64,000 nucleotides of DNA from Pseudomonas lini (GTDB taxonomy: Bacteria; Pseudomonadota; Gammaproteobacteria; Pseudomonadales; Pseudomonadaceae), in contig NZ_JYLB01000002.1 of assembly GCF_001042905.1 (NCBI RefSeq), forward strand, positions 558,001-622,000. Direction: 5' to 3'. Positions 27,840 to 35,318 of this stretch are shown piece after piece. The notes beneath the pieces are model-generated. The model did not search any database. It was not told the origin of the DNA and was given only the letters and a program-made list of their open reading frames with translations. Position 1 is the stretch's first letter. The number at the start of each line of letters is the position of its first letter. The position numbers and the translations under genes were made by a program.

Positions 27840-28406
27840 ATGCAGGCTCTCGACGCTTTGCTCAACCGTGTTTCCGTCCCACGACTGCTCGATCCGGCGC
27901 CCACTGCCGAGCAACGGGAAGTGCTGTTTGCCGCCGCGATGCGCGCGCCAGACCATGGCCACTTGCAGCCTTGGCGCTTCCTGACAGTCGAAGGCGCGGC
28001 ACGCGAGCAAATGGGTGAGTTGCTGGCCGAGGCGGCGAAGCTGCAAGACAGTGATGTGTCCGAAGCCGTGCTGGACAAGGCGCGCAACGGTCCGTTACGT
28101 GCGCCGCTGGTGGTTGTTGTGATTGCGCGTTTGCAGGAACACGACAAGTATCCCAAGTCCGAGCAACTGTTGGCGGCAGGCTGTGCGGCTCACGGGATTT
28201 TACTGGCTGCCTATGCGCAGGGCATTGGCGCGGTGTGGCGCACCGGTGAGCTGGCTTATTCGGCGCATGTGGCTAAAGGCTTGGGGCTGGCGGAAGGGGA
28301 AGAGGTGATTGCGTTTCTTTACCTTGGCACGCCGCAGAAAGAACCGCGTGTTGCGGAGAAGGTTGATTTGACCGAGTTCGTTAGCGCCTGGACCGGTAAG
28401 GCCTGA
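27840..28406 (+). CDS. Nitroreductase family protein (YdjA-like)
   Basis: A 188-residue FMN-dependent oxidoreductase. The FMN-binding segments are RRSVPR-like NRVSVPRLL at the N-terminus, MRAPDHGHLQPWRF (about 34-47), ARNGPLRAPLVVVVIAR, and AYAQGIGAVWRTG near the end. The length and motifs match YdjA, the minimal single-fold nitroreductase. A very strong ribosome binding site (ACAGGAGGTGGCCG) precedes the ATG. It is divergent from trkH. The physiological substrate of YdjA-type enzymes is not known. Confidence 0.9.
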   Translation: MQALDALLNRVSVPRLLDPAPTAEQREVLFAAAMRAPDHGHLQPWRFLTVEGAAREQMGELLAEAAKLQDSDVSEAVLDKARNGPLRAPLVVVVIARLQEHDKYPKSEQLLAAGCAAHGILLAAYAQGIGAVWRTGELAYSAHVAKGLGLAEGEEVIAFLYLGTPQKEPRVAEKVDLTEFVSAWTGKA

Positions 28407-28412
28407 AGCGGA

Positions 28413-28480
28413 GATCAAAAGATCGCAGCCTCGTTTCACTCGACAGCTCCTACAGAGTGAAACGAGGCTGCGATCTTTTG
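28413..28480. repeat. Variant dispersed inverted repeat with altered inner arms
   Basis: Outer arms GATCAAAAGATCGCAGCCTC/complement are as in the GATCAAAAGATCGCAGCC family. The inner part is different: CGTTTCACTC pairs with GAGTGAAACG around ACAGCTCCTACA. It lies between the nitroreductase and histidine kinase genes, which are convergent. Confidence 0.8.
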
Positions 28481-28494
28481 CATCACCACCGAAT

Positions 28495-29835
28495 TTAAGG
28501 CTGCACCACCGCCCCCGGCACCAACGGCAATTCCAGGCTGGCAATAAACCCGCCCTCAGGATGATTGGCCAGCACCAGACTGCCGCCATGCCGTTCCGCC
28601 GCACGGCGTGCAATGGCCAGGCCCAGGCCATGCCCGGCCGCTGTTTGCCCCGGTGCCCGATAGAACGGTTCAGCCAGCTGATTCAAGTGTTCGGCCTCTA
28701 CACCGGGGCCGTGGTCGCGCACGCTGACCACAATTCTGTCGCCCTGACGCAACGCCTGCATTTCGATCGGTTGCCCGACCGGGTTAAAGCGCTGGGCATT
28801 GCGCAGCAGATTGTCCACGGCGCGCTCGATCATGGTCGGCCAGCCTTTGAGGTTCAGTTGCGGCTCGGCCTCAAGGCGCACGTTCTGCTCGGGCGAGCCC
28901 AGCTGTGCATCTTTTTGCAGGGTGTTGAGCAGCGCGTTGAGATCCACTTCTTCAGCACTGGCGTTGTCGGCATCGACGCGCGCCAGTACCAGGATTTCGC
29001 TGATCAGCGCTTCCAGTCGATCGCATTCACGGGTCAGGCGTGGCCAGAGTTTTTCCCGCTCCTCAGGATTGGCCCGCTCGGCCAGCGCCAACGCAATGCG
29101 CAGTCGGGCCAAGGGTGAGCGCAATTCGTGGGACACATCGCGCAGTAATTGTCGCTGGCTGCCGATCAGGCTTTGCAGGCGCGCGCCCATGCGGTTGAAG
29201 TCGTTGGCCAGCACACCGAATTCATCGCGGCGGTTGGCCAGCTGCGCCAGGCTGTTCTGTTGATACGTTGTCTGCCCCAAGTCATGCACGGCGCTTCGTA
29301 AACGGCTCAGTGGTCGGGTGATGGAAAAAGTCACCAACAGGCTGAACAGGGTCAGCACCACCAGCGCGATGCCCAGTGCGCTCAACGGCCAGAGCAGGCT
29401 TTCACGGTGCCAGGCATCCAGTTCCGGGTGCGGGACGCGATAGATCAGCAGATAGGTGTCGCCTGTCTTGGCGCTGGTGTATTCATCGGTCAAACGCCGC
29501 CATGGCAGGCGCCGATCATCATTGTTCTGCCGGGCTTCGAAGGCCGCCGCCCGCCGAGGAAAGGTGCCGCGGACCACCGGGTCACCTGCCTCGTTGAGCA
29601 CTTGAACGTTGATGTGATACTGACGCTTGCGCTGTTCCAGAATGTCCTGGGCGGCTTCTTCACCCTGGCTTTCGTAGGTTTGCGTCCACTGTTCGGCCAG
29701 GGTGTTGAGGCCTGGGTGGCGACTGAGAATCCACGCGTCCTGGTTGAGCATATGCCCGAGCAGAATGGAAAGCCCTGCAACCAGAGCGATGGCCAGCCAG
29801 AAGCTGGCCAGGATACGCCAGAACAATGAACGCAC
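28495..29835 (-). CDS. Sensor histidine kinase (CpxA-like)
   Basis: A 446-residue inner membrane kinase with TM1 at 8-28, a periplasmic sensor domain (29-145), TM2 at 147-170, and HAMP (about 171-223). The phosphorylation H-box RDVSHELRSPLARLR places His236, and the ATPase domain has DNLLRNAQRF (N-box), VRDHGPGV (G1) and GHGLGLAIARR (G2). The architecture is that of CpxA. Its likely partner response regulator is at 30788-31465, with a Spy/CpxP-like periplasmic protein gene in between, all on the same strand. A long inverted repeat at 29863-30011 separates it from the Spy-like gene, so its expression may be uncoupled or dampened relative to them. Confidence 0.9.
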   Translation of the reverse strand: MRSLFWRILASFWLAIALVAGLSILLGHMLNQDAWILSRHPGLNTLAEQWTQTYESQGEEAAQDILEQRKRQYHINVQVLNEAGDPVVRGTFPRRAAAFEARQNNDDRRLPWRRLTDEYTSAKTGDTYLLIYRVPHPELDAWHRESLLWPLSALGIALVVLTLFSLLVTFSITRPLSRLRSAVHDLGQTTYQQNSLAQLANRRDEFGVLANDFNRMGARLQSLIGSQRQLLRDVSHELRSPLARLRIALALAERANPEEREKLWPRLTRECDRLEALISEILVLARVDADNASAEEVDLNALLNTLQKDAQLGSPEQNVRLEAEPQLNLKGWPTMIERAVDNLLRNAQRFNPVGQPIEMQALRQGDRIVVSVRDHGPGVEAEHLNQLAEPFYRAPGQTAAGHGLGLAIARRAAERHGGSLVLANHPEGGFIASLELPLVPGAVVQP

Positions 29836-29862
29836 AGAAAATCCTCAACTAGCGCAAATCCA

Positions 29863-30011
29863 TGTGGGAGCGAGCCTTTGTGGCGAGGGGCTTGCCCCCG
29901 TTGGGTCGCGAAGCGGCCCCGGCATTTCAAAGTTAAACCGCATGTAACGGGTTTACGACTGCTTCGCAGCCGACGGGGGCAAGCCCCTCGCCACAAAGGC
30001 TCGCTCCCACA
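29863..30011. repeat. Long composite inverted repeat (GTGGGAGCGAGCCTTTGTGG)
   Basis: Arms of about 37 bp (TGTGGGAGCGAGCCTTTGTG onward) flank an inner GGTCGCGAAGCGGCC/GCTTCGCAGCC pair and a 40-bp centre. It belongs to the same family as 14717-14858 and lies between the Spy-like gene and the kinase gene. Confidence 0.88.
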
Positions 30012-30029
30012 TTAAATCGAGTGGCAAAA

Positions 30030-30056
30030 GACCCAACGGGGTTTAGCCGTTGGGTC
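30030..30056 (-). terminator. Rho-independent terminator of the Spy-like gene
   Basis: Read on the minus strand, arms GACCCAACGG/CCGTTGGGTC enclose a 7-base loop and are followed by TTTT. It lies 14 bases after the stop at 30070, so the Spy-like transcript can end before the kinase gene. Confidence 0.75.
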
Positions 30057-30069
30057 CAGGGTTAGCGCA

Positions 30070-30519
30070 TTATTGCGCTTTTTGCGCTTGCTGCGCTTTC
30101 CAGGCCTTGAACTCGGCCCATTCGGCGCGACGCTCAGCTTTTTTCTTCTGGATCTCGTCGAATTGCTTCTGTTGATCCGGCTTCAGCAGTGCGCGAACGT
30201 CGGCTTCGGCTTTCTTGTGCTTCGCCGCCATCTCGTCCTTCAGGGCTTGCTGATCGGCTGGCGAGAGCTTTTCCAGGTACTTGTCGACCAGTTGCTGACG
30301 CTCATGCATCTGCTCGCCCATGATCTTGCGGATTTGCTCGCGCTGTTCGCGGCTCAGGTCCAGCTGGCTGTAAGGGCCTTTACCGCGCATGCCGTGCATC
30401 TGAGCGCCGTGGCGTGAGCCGTCCATATGGTCACCCATCGGACCTGCGCCTTCAGGCATGGCCATGGCAACGGTCGGCAGGGCGGCAGCAAACATCAAAG
30501 CGATAAGAGTCTTGCGCAT
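30070..30519 (-). CDS. Spy/CpxP-like periplasmic protein
   Basis: A 149-residue protein with a signal peptide (MRKTLIALMFAAALPTVAMA), so it is periplasmic. The mature part is helical and charged, with an LTxxQ-type motif as LDLSREQREQIRKI and a second SPADQQALKDEM, as in CpxP and the chaperone Spy. A methionine/histidine-rich stretch after the signal (MEGAGPMGDHMDGSRHGAQM, approximately) is a possible metal-binding segment. The C-terminus is lysine- and alanine-rich. The start at 30519 has AAGGAG upstream. It lies between its apparent regulator gene and kinase gene, as a feedback sensor would. A terminator follows. Confidence 0.85.
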   Translation of the reverse strand: MRKTLIALMFAAALPTVAMAMPEGAGPMGDHMDGSRHGAQMHGMRGKGPYSQLDLSREQREQIRKIMGEQMHERQQLVDKYLEKLSPADQQALKDEMAAKHKKAEADVRALLKPDQQKQFDEIQKKKAERRAEWAEFKAWKAQQAQKAQ

Positions 30520-30665
30520 GGTGTATCTCCTTGTCTCATTCCCGGTACGTTCCGGATGTGTGCAGATTACGGAGATCAAGGTCAGCGGCGGTCAGCGGAG
30601 CGTAAAGCTTGGGTAAAGACGATTTTCTATCTTGCTGACAATTCTACGATGCGACACGGTCCGGC

Positions 30666-30755
30666 GTAGGAGCTGCCGAAGGCTGCGATCTTTTGATTTT
30701 GCTTTTTACTGGCCAAGATCAAGATCAAAAGATCGCAGCCTGCGGCAGCTCCTAC
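30666..30755. repeat. Dispersed inverted repeat pair (GTAGGAGCTGCCGAAGGC family)
   Basis: Two arms, GTAGGAGCTGCCGAAGGCTG and its near-exact complement (one mismatch, TGCGGC), with a spacer of about 22 bp, lie between the response regulator and the Spy-like gene. Confidence 0.88.
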
Positions 30756-30787
30756 GGAGGTGGTCGCAGGTCGCATCGCGTTCGGAT

Positions 30788-31465
30788 TCAGAGGCTGTAG
30801 TAGTAACCGCGACTGCGCAGGGCAACGATGCGTGGGCGGCCGTCGGGGTGCGGGCCTATTTTTTTGCGCAGGTTGCTCACGTGCATGTCCAGGCTACGGT
30901 CGTACAGGGTCAGTTTGCGGCCGAGGGCGATTTGCGCCAGTTCCTGTTTATCCAGCGGTTCGCCGGGCTGCTTGAGCAGGGCTTCGAGCAGGCGGCTTTC
31001 GGAGACAGTGAGGGTGAACTCCTGTTCATCGATGCTGACCACGCCACGCACCGGGCTGAAGCACAAATCACCCAGTTCAAGCTGGCTGGACACTGCCGTC
31101 GGATGACTGCGGCGCAACACCGCGCGCAGACGCGCAGTCAGCTCCCGTGGGTCGCACGGTTTGGCCAGGTAATCATCGGCACCGAGTTCCAGGCCGAGGA
31201 TGCGGTCCAGCGGTTCGCCACGGGCCGAAAGCATCAGCACTGGCAACTCTGGATGGTCGTTGCGCAGCTGCTTGAGCAGTTCCAGGCCACTGCCGTCCGG
31301 CAGCATCACGTCCAGCACCACGGCCGCGGGGGAAGTTTCGGCCAGCGCCCGACGCGCGCTCTGGCCGTCGTGGCAGGCGCGGACCTGAAAGCCTTCCTGG
31401 CTCAGCCAACTGCTCAGGAGCTCACACAGTTCCTGGTCATCATCAATTAGTAACAGCTCGCTCAT
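30788..31465 (-). CDS. OmpR/CpxR-type response regulator
   Basis: A 225-residue regulator with a receiver domain (acidic DDD at 8-10, phosphoacceptor Asp52 in VVLDVMLPDG, Lys102 in YLAKPCD). A winged-helix DNA-binding domain follows, with the OmpR motif LTVSESRLLEALLKQPGEPL, the recognition helix LYDRSLDMHVSNLRKKIG and wing IVALRSRGYYY. ATG 31465 is preferred to the GTG just upstream. It is the first of three same-strand genes with a Spy/CpxP-like protein and a CpxA-like kinase, so it probably answers envelope stress. Confidence 0.9.
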   Translation of the reverse strand: MSELLLIDDDQELCELLSSWLSQEGFQVRACHDGQSARRALAETSPAAVVLDVMLPDGSGLELLKQLRNDHPELPVLMLSARGEPLDRILGLELGADDYLAKPCDPRELTARLRAVLRRSHPTAVSSQLELGDLCFSPVRGVVSIDEQEFTLTVSESRLLEALLKQPGEPLDKQELAQIALGRKLTLYDRSLDMHVSNLRKKIGPHPDGRPRIVALRSRGYYYSL

Positions 31466-31472
31466 CACTCAC

Positions 31473-31886
31473 TCAATTTAGCCATTGCCGACGTTTTCTG
31501 GTTGCACCACTGGCGAAGATACCGCAGAGCAGGGCCATTAGCGCTACTCCGCCACCGATAACGAACCATTGCTGCTGATCTGTCAGCAGGCGTGGCAGCG
31601 GGCTGCTGGCCTGAGCCTCCTTGAGTTGCAGCTTGAGGCGCTGATTCTCTTGGCGCAACCGGCTCAGCTGGACGCTTTCGCGTTCGCTATCGGTATTTTG
31701 CAGTTGTTTGCTCAGTTCTTCTCGTTGCTGTTCGCTTACCTTCAAGCGCTGCTGCAACTCGGTGATCTGGCTGCCGGCGCTCAAGGACAGCGGCGTCGAA
31801 CCACCGCCATTGGCGCTTTCTTCGCCATGGGCGGGCGCCATGATCGACAACGTCACCAACATCAGACACAACGGACCTTTGCGCAT
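31473..31886 (-). CDS. Coiled-coil inner membrane protein of unknown function
   Basis: A 137-residue protein with signal peptide (MRKGPLCLMLVTLSIMAPAHG), a serine/glycine stretch, a leucine-rich coiled coil (about 45-95, ELQQRLKVSEQQREELSKQL), and a C-terminal TM helix (WFVIGGGVALMALLCGIFAS) followed by RKRRQWLN. The layout resembles the C-terminal part of YgiM-type SH3 proteins, but no SH3 domain is present. It lies 7 bp ahead of the response regulator gene and is probably in its operon, so a link to envelope stress sensing is plausible. The function is unknown. Confidence 0.7.
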   Translation of the reverse strand: MRKGPLCLMLVTLSIMAPAHGEESANGGGSTPLSLSAGSQITELQQRLKVSEQQREELSKQLQNTDSERESVQLSRLRQENQRLKLQLKEAQASSPLPRLLTDQQQWFVIGGGVALMALLCGIFASGATRKRRQWLN

Positions 31887-31958
31887 CGCAACTCCTGATT
31901 CCAATACGAGTATTGGGCAGGTTGTCGGCCGGTAAACGAGAATAATGAGCGATTGAAC

Positions 31959-31987
31959 GCGCGATGAACCGACAAGGTTCATCGCGC
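31959..31987. terminator. Perfect 12-bp stem-loop between yciI and the coiled-coil gene
   Basis: Arms GCGCGATGAACC/GGTTCATCGCGC enclose a GACAA loop. It lies 10 bp after the yciI stop. There is no T-run on either strand, so a terminator role is only likely. Confidence 0.5.
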
Positions 31988-31996
31988 TGAAGGACT

Positions 31997-32296
31997 TTAC
32001 GGCAGGACTTGCTTGAACGGCTTGACCAAAACGTTGGCGTAGACGCCTGCGGCGATGTACGGATCGGCGTCGGCCCAGGCCTGTGCGGCGCTCAGGGAAT
32101 CGAATTCAGCGACGATCAGGCTGCCGGTGAAACCCGCCGCGCCCGGATCATTGCTGTCGACGGCCGGGTGCGGGCCGGCCAATACGATACGACCTTCGCC
32201 TTTAAGCACTTGCAGGCGCTCAAGGTGCGCAGGCCGTGCGGCCAGGCGGGCTTCCAGGGAGTTGGCGACGTCTGTGGCAATGATTGCGTAAAGCAT
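31997..32296 (-). CDS. yciI: YciI family protein
   Basis: A 99-residue small alpha/beta barrel protein with the core [10 protein letters not shown], the catalytic-like His-Asp region [23 protein letters not shown], and the strand [25 protein letters not shown]. This matches the YciI family (DUF1330-like fold). Biochemical function is unknown; hydrolytic dechlorination is described for distant relatives only. It starts one base after the yciB stop, so the pair is coupled, as is usual. Confidence 0.9.
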   Translation of the reverse strand: MLYAIIATDVANSLEARLAARPAHLERLQVLKGEGRIVLAGPHPAVDSNDPGAAGFTGSLIVAEFDSLSAAQAWADADPYIAAGVYANVLVKPFKQVLP

Positions 32297-32297
32297 G

Positions 32298-32894
32298 TCA
32301 GTCCTCGGTTTTTGGCGTTGTGGTATCGGCGTCGTGCAGGTGGCGGGACAGGTAAATGCCCTGGGCGACCAGGAACAGCAACGTCATGCCCAGGCTGCCG
32401 AAGACTTTGAAGTCGACCCAGTAGCTCTGGAACGTGAACGCGACGAACAGGTTGGCGGCACCGCAAAACAGGAAAAACCCGATCCAGGCGATGTTCAGAC
32501 GGGTCCAGACCGGCTCTGGCAGGGTCAGCGCGTGGCCCATGATGCGTTTGATCAACAGTTGATCACCGATGAAGTGGCTGCCGATGAACCCGAGGGCGAA
32601 CAGCCAGTTGACCACCGGGGCTTTCCATTTCAGGAAGGTCTCGCTGTGGAACGCCAGGGTCAGGCTGCCGAAGACCAGGCAGGCGATGAGGGTCAGCCAC
32701 TGGCTCTTTTCCAGCTTGCGCTGCTTGATGAACAGCGTGCCGTAAACCACCAGGGAGCTGATGATCAGCACTGCGGTGGCGCTGTAAATACCACCGACAG
32801 ACAGTTGATAACCGCCGATGTCGACGATCCGTGGATCGATTTTGAAGACGATGAAAAACAGCAGAAGCGGGATGAAGTCGATGAATTGTTTCAC
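32298..32894 (-). CDS. yciB: YciB/septation protein A (IspZ-like) membrane protein
   Basis: A 198-residue inner membrane protein with five to six TM helices. [21 protein letters not shown] is the family N-terminus and decides the start at GTG 32894. Later blocks [20 protein letters not shown] and [13 protein letters not shown] are conserved. In enterobacteria and Shigella YciB/IspZ affects septation and envelope integrity. It is coupled to yciI. The promoter would lie in the short divergent gap to the rnm gene (87 bp). Confidence 0.92.
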   Translation of the reverse strand: MKQFIDFIPLLLFFIVFKIDPRIVDIGGYQLSVGGIYSATAVLIISSLVVYGTLFIKQRKLEKSQWLTLIACLVFGSLTLAFHSETFLKWKAPVVNWLFALGFIGSHFIGDQLLIKRIMGHALTLPEPVWTRLNIAWIGFFLFCGAANLFVAFTFQSYWVDFKVFGSLGMTLLFLVAQGIYLSRHLHDADTTTPKTED

Positions 32895-32981
32895 AGTGGC
32901 AGCCAGAAGCAGGATGTGGCGGCATAATAACAAACATATTGACGCGCGATAGCGTCAGCTGATTTGAGGTTACACAGTCCT

Positions 32982-33845
32982 GTGAATGTTGATTTGCACT
33001 GCCATAGCACGGCTTCCGATGGCGCCCTCGCGCCTGCGGTACTGGTTGCGCGTGCGTTCGAGAAAGGCGTGCGAGTCCTGGCCTTGACCGATCACGATAC
33101 CCTTGAAGGCCTCGGCGAGGCCCGTAGCACCGCGACGGCGCTGGGGATGCAACTGGTTAATGGCGTCGAATTGTCCTGCACCTGGGGCGGGGCAACCATT
33201 CACGTTTTGGGCTACGGTTTCGACGTCAATGCGCCGCCGTTGGTCGAGGCCATCGCCAAATTGCACGATGGCCGCTGGCTACGGTCCGAAGAAATAAGCC
33301 GCAAGTTGGCGCTGAAAGGCATGCCGGGGGCGCTTGATGGCGCCCGGGCCATTCAACAGGAGCTTGGCGACAGCGGTAATGCGCCGGCCCGTCCGCACTT
33401 CGCCGACTGGATGGTGCGCGAAGGTTTCGTCAAGGATCGCGCCGAAGCGTTCCGCAAATGGCTGGGCGCCGGCAAACTGGGAGACGTCAAACAACACTGG
33501 CCGACCCTGGAAGACACCGTCGAAACCCTGCGCGCCGCAGGTGCCTGGGTCAGCCTGGCGCATCCCTGGCACTACGATTTCACTCGCAGCAAACGTCGCC
33601 GCCTGATTGCCGACTATATTCAAGCAGGGGGCCACGCGATAGAAGTGGTCAATGGCCATCAGCCTGCCGAACAGGTGGGCAGTTTGGCGATTCTAGCCCG
33701 CGAGTTTGGTCTGCTGGTCAGCGCCGGCAGTGATTTTCATGGCCCTGGAGGCTGGTCCGAGATCGGTGAATACCGCCCGCTCCCGGAGGATCTGCCACCA
33801 CTGTGGTGTCGATTCAAACATGACCCAATTATTGCCGTCGTCTGA
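32982..33845 (+). CDS. PHP-domain phosphoesterase (RNase AM / TrpH-like)
   Basis: A 287-residue PHP metallophosphoesterase. The first metal motif is HCHSTASDG near the N-terminus, the second is LTDHDTLEGL, and later histidines are in ARPHFADWMV, LAHPWHYDF and GSDFHGPGGWSE. This is the RNase AM (YciV) family, a 5'-3' exoribonuclease / 3',5'-nucleoside bisphosphate phosphatase in E. coli. The start is GTG 32982 by family alignment; a TTG at 32964 is an alternative. It is upstream of yciO, in the order found in many gamma-proteobacteria, and overlaps no neighbour. Confidence 0.9.
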   Translation: MNVDLHCHSTASDGALAPAVLVARAFEKGVRVLALTDHDTLEGLGEARSTATALGMQLVNGVELSCTWGGATIHVLGYGFDVNAPPLVEAIAKLHDGRWLRSEEISRKLALKGMPGALDGARAIQQELGDSGNAPARPHFADWMVREGFVKDRAEAFRKWLGAGKLGDVKQHWPTLEDTVETLRAAGAWVSLAHPWHYDFTRSKRRRLIADYIQAGGHAIEVVNGHQPAEQVGSLAILAREFGLLVSAGSDFHGPGGWSEIGEYRPLPEDLPPLWCRFKHDPIIAVV

Positions 33846-33858
33846 ACAGGTAGAAAAT

Positions 33859-34488
33859 GTGAGTCAATTTTTCCAGATTCATCCGGAAAACCCGCAACCG
33901 CGCCTGATCAAACAGGCTGTCGAGATCATCCGCAAGGGCGGGGTGGTGATTTATCCCACAGACTCTTCCTACGCCATTGGTTGCCAGATCGGCGACAAGA
34001 ACGCCGTGGAGCGCGTGCGCCGGCTGCGTCAGCTGGATGAGAAGCACAACTTCGCGCTGATTTGCAGCGACCTGTCGCAGTTGGGGCTGTTTGCCAAGAT
34101 CGACACCGGCACTTTCCGGGTGCTCAAGGCTCACTTGCCTGGCCCTTACACCTTCATTCTCAACGCCACCCGCGAAGTCCCGCGGCTGTTGCTGCACCCT
34201 AAAAAACGCACCATCGGCCTGCGTGTGCCAAGCCATCCGATTGCCTTGGCATTGCTGGAAGAACTCGGCGAGCCACTGATGAGCGTGACCCTGATCATGC
34301 CCGGCGACACCGATCCGTTGAGCGATCCTTACGAAATGCGCCAGTTGCTCGAGCATCAGGTCGATCTGATCATCGACGGCGGTTTTGGCGGGATCAAGGC
34401 GTCCACCGTGATCAGCCTCGCCGACGGCGAACCGGAAGTCATTCGCGTCGGTTGCGGCGACCCTGCGCCTTTCATGGTCGAGGCCTAG
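33859..34488 (+). CDS. yciO: YciO/Sua5-type threonylcarbamoyl-AMP synthase family protein
   Basis: A 209-residue YrdC-fold protein with MSQFFQIHPENPQPRL at the N-terminus and GGVVIYPTDSSYAIGCQ, the YrdC/Sua5 ATP-binding block. LPGPYTFILNATREVPRLL and KRTIGLRVP are further conserved parts. YciO is the paralogue of TsaC, which starts tRNA t6A synthesis; YciO has weak or different activity. The GTG at 33859 is the family start; the reading frame is open upstream through the end of the previous gene. It is directly abutted by scpA. Confidence 0.9.
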   Translation: MSQFFQIHPENPQPRLIKQAVEIIRKGGVVIYPTDSSYAIGCQIGDKNAVERVRRLRQLDEKHNFALICSDLSQLGLFAKIDTGTFRVLKAHLPGPYTFILNATREVPRLLLHPKKRTIGLRVPSHPIALALLEELGEPLMSVTLIMPGDTDPLSDPYEMRQLLEHQVDLIIDGGFGGIKASTVISLADGEPEVIRVGCGDPAPFMVEA

Positions 34489-35307
34489 ATGTCAGCAGTA
34501 GAACCCGTCGACAGCCAGGCCGGCGCTCAGCAAGAACTGCCTTTCGCCATGGTCTATGGCCAGGCGGTCATGGAAATGCCGCTGGACCTGTACATCCCGC
34601 CGGATGCGCTCGAGGTCTTTCTTGAGGCCTTCGAAGGCCCGCTCGACTTGCTGCTGTACCTGATCCGCAAACAGAACATCAACATCCTCGACATCCCGGT
34701 GGCGGAAATCACCCGTCAGTACATGGGCTATGTCGAGTTGATGCAGTCGGTGCGCCTGGAGCTGGCCGCCGAGTACCTGGTGATGGCCGCGATGCTGGCC
34801 GAGATCAAGTCGCGGATGCTGTTGCCCCGTGCCGAAACGATTGAAGACGAAGAGGACGACCCTCGCGCCGAACTGATTCGTCGCTTGCAGGAGTACGAGC
34901 GCTTCAAGGCTGCCGCCGAAGGCATCGATGGCCTGAGCCGCGTCGGGCGCGACGTGGTGGTGCCTAAGCTCGATGCCCCGGAAGCCCGGGCACGCAAACT
35001 GTTGCCGGATGTGAGCCTGGGAGAGTTGCTGATGTCCATGGCCGAAGTCTTGCGCCGTGGCGACATGTTCGAAAGCCACCAGGTCAGCCGTGAAGCGCTG
35101 TCCACCCGCGAGCGTATGAGCGATGTGCTGGAACGGCTCAAGGGCGGCGGTTTTGTGCCGTTTGTCGAGCTGTTCACCGCTGAAGAAGGGCGCCTGGGGG
35201 TGGTGGTGACCTTTATGGCGATCCTCGAACTGGTCAAGGAATCCTTGGTCGAGCTGGTGCAGAATGAGCCATTCACCGCGATCCATGTCCGGGCCCGAGC
35301 CGAATAA
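34489..35307 (+). CDS. scpA: Segregation and condensation protein A
   Basis: Kleisin subunit that bridges SMC heads and works with ScpB in chromosome segregation. It has 272 residues. The conserved core starts LEAFEGPLDLLLYLIRKQNI and includes LDIPVAEITRQYMGYVELM and AEYLVMAAMLAEIKSRML, with the winged helix at the C-terminus (LFTAEEGRLGVVVTFMAILE). The N-terminal 40 residues are a lineage-specific extension. The start is the base after the yciO stop, with GAGG upstream, so the two are coupled. Confidence 0.95.
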   Translation: MSAVEPVDSQAGAQQELPFAMVYGQAVMEMPLDLYIPPDALEVFLEAFEGPLDLLLYLIRKQNINILDIPVAEITRQYMGYVELMQSVRLELAAEYLVMAAMLAEIKSRMLLPRAETIEDEEDDPRAELIRRLQEYERFKAAAEGIDGLSRVGRDVVVPKLDAPEARARKLLPDVSLGELLMSMAEVLRRGDMFESHQVSREALSTRERMSDVLERLKGGGFVPFVELFTAEEGRLGVVVTFMAILELVKESLVELVQNEPFTAIHVRARAE

Positions 35308-35318
35308 CGAGTTGAATC

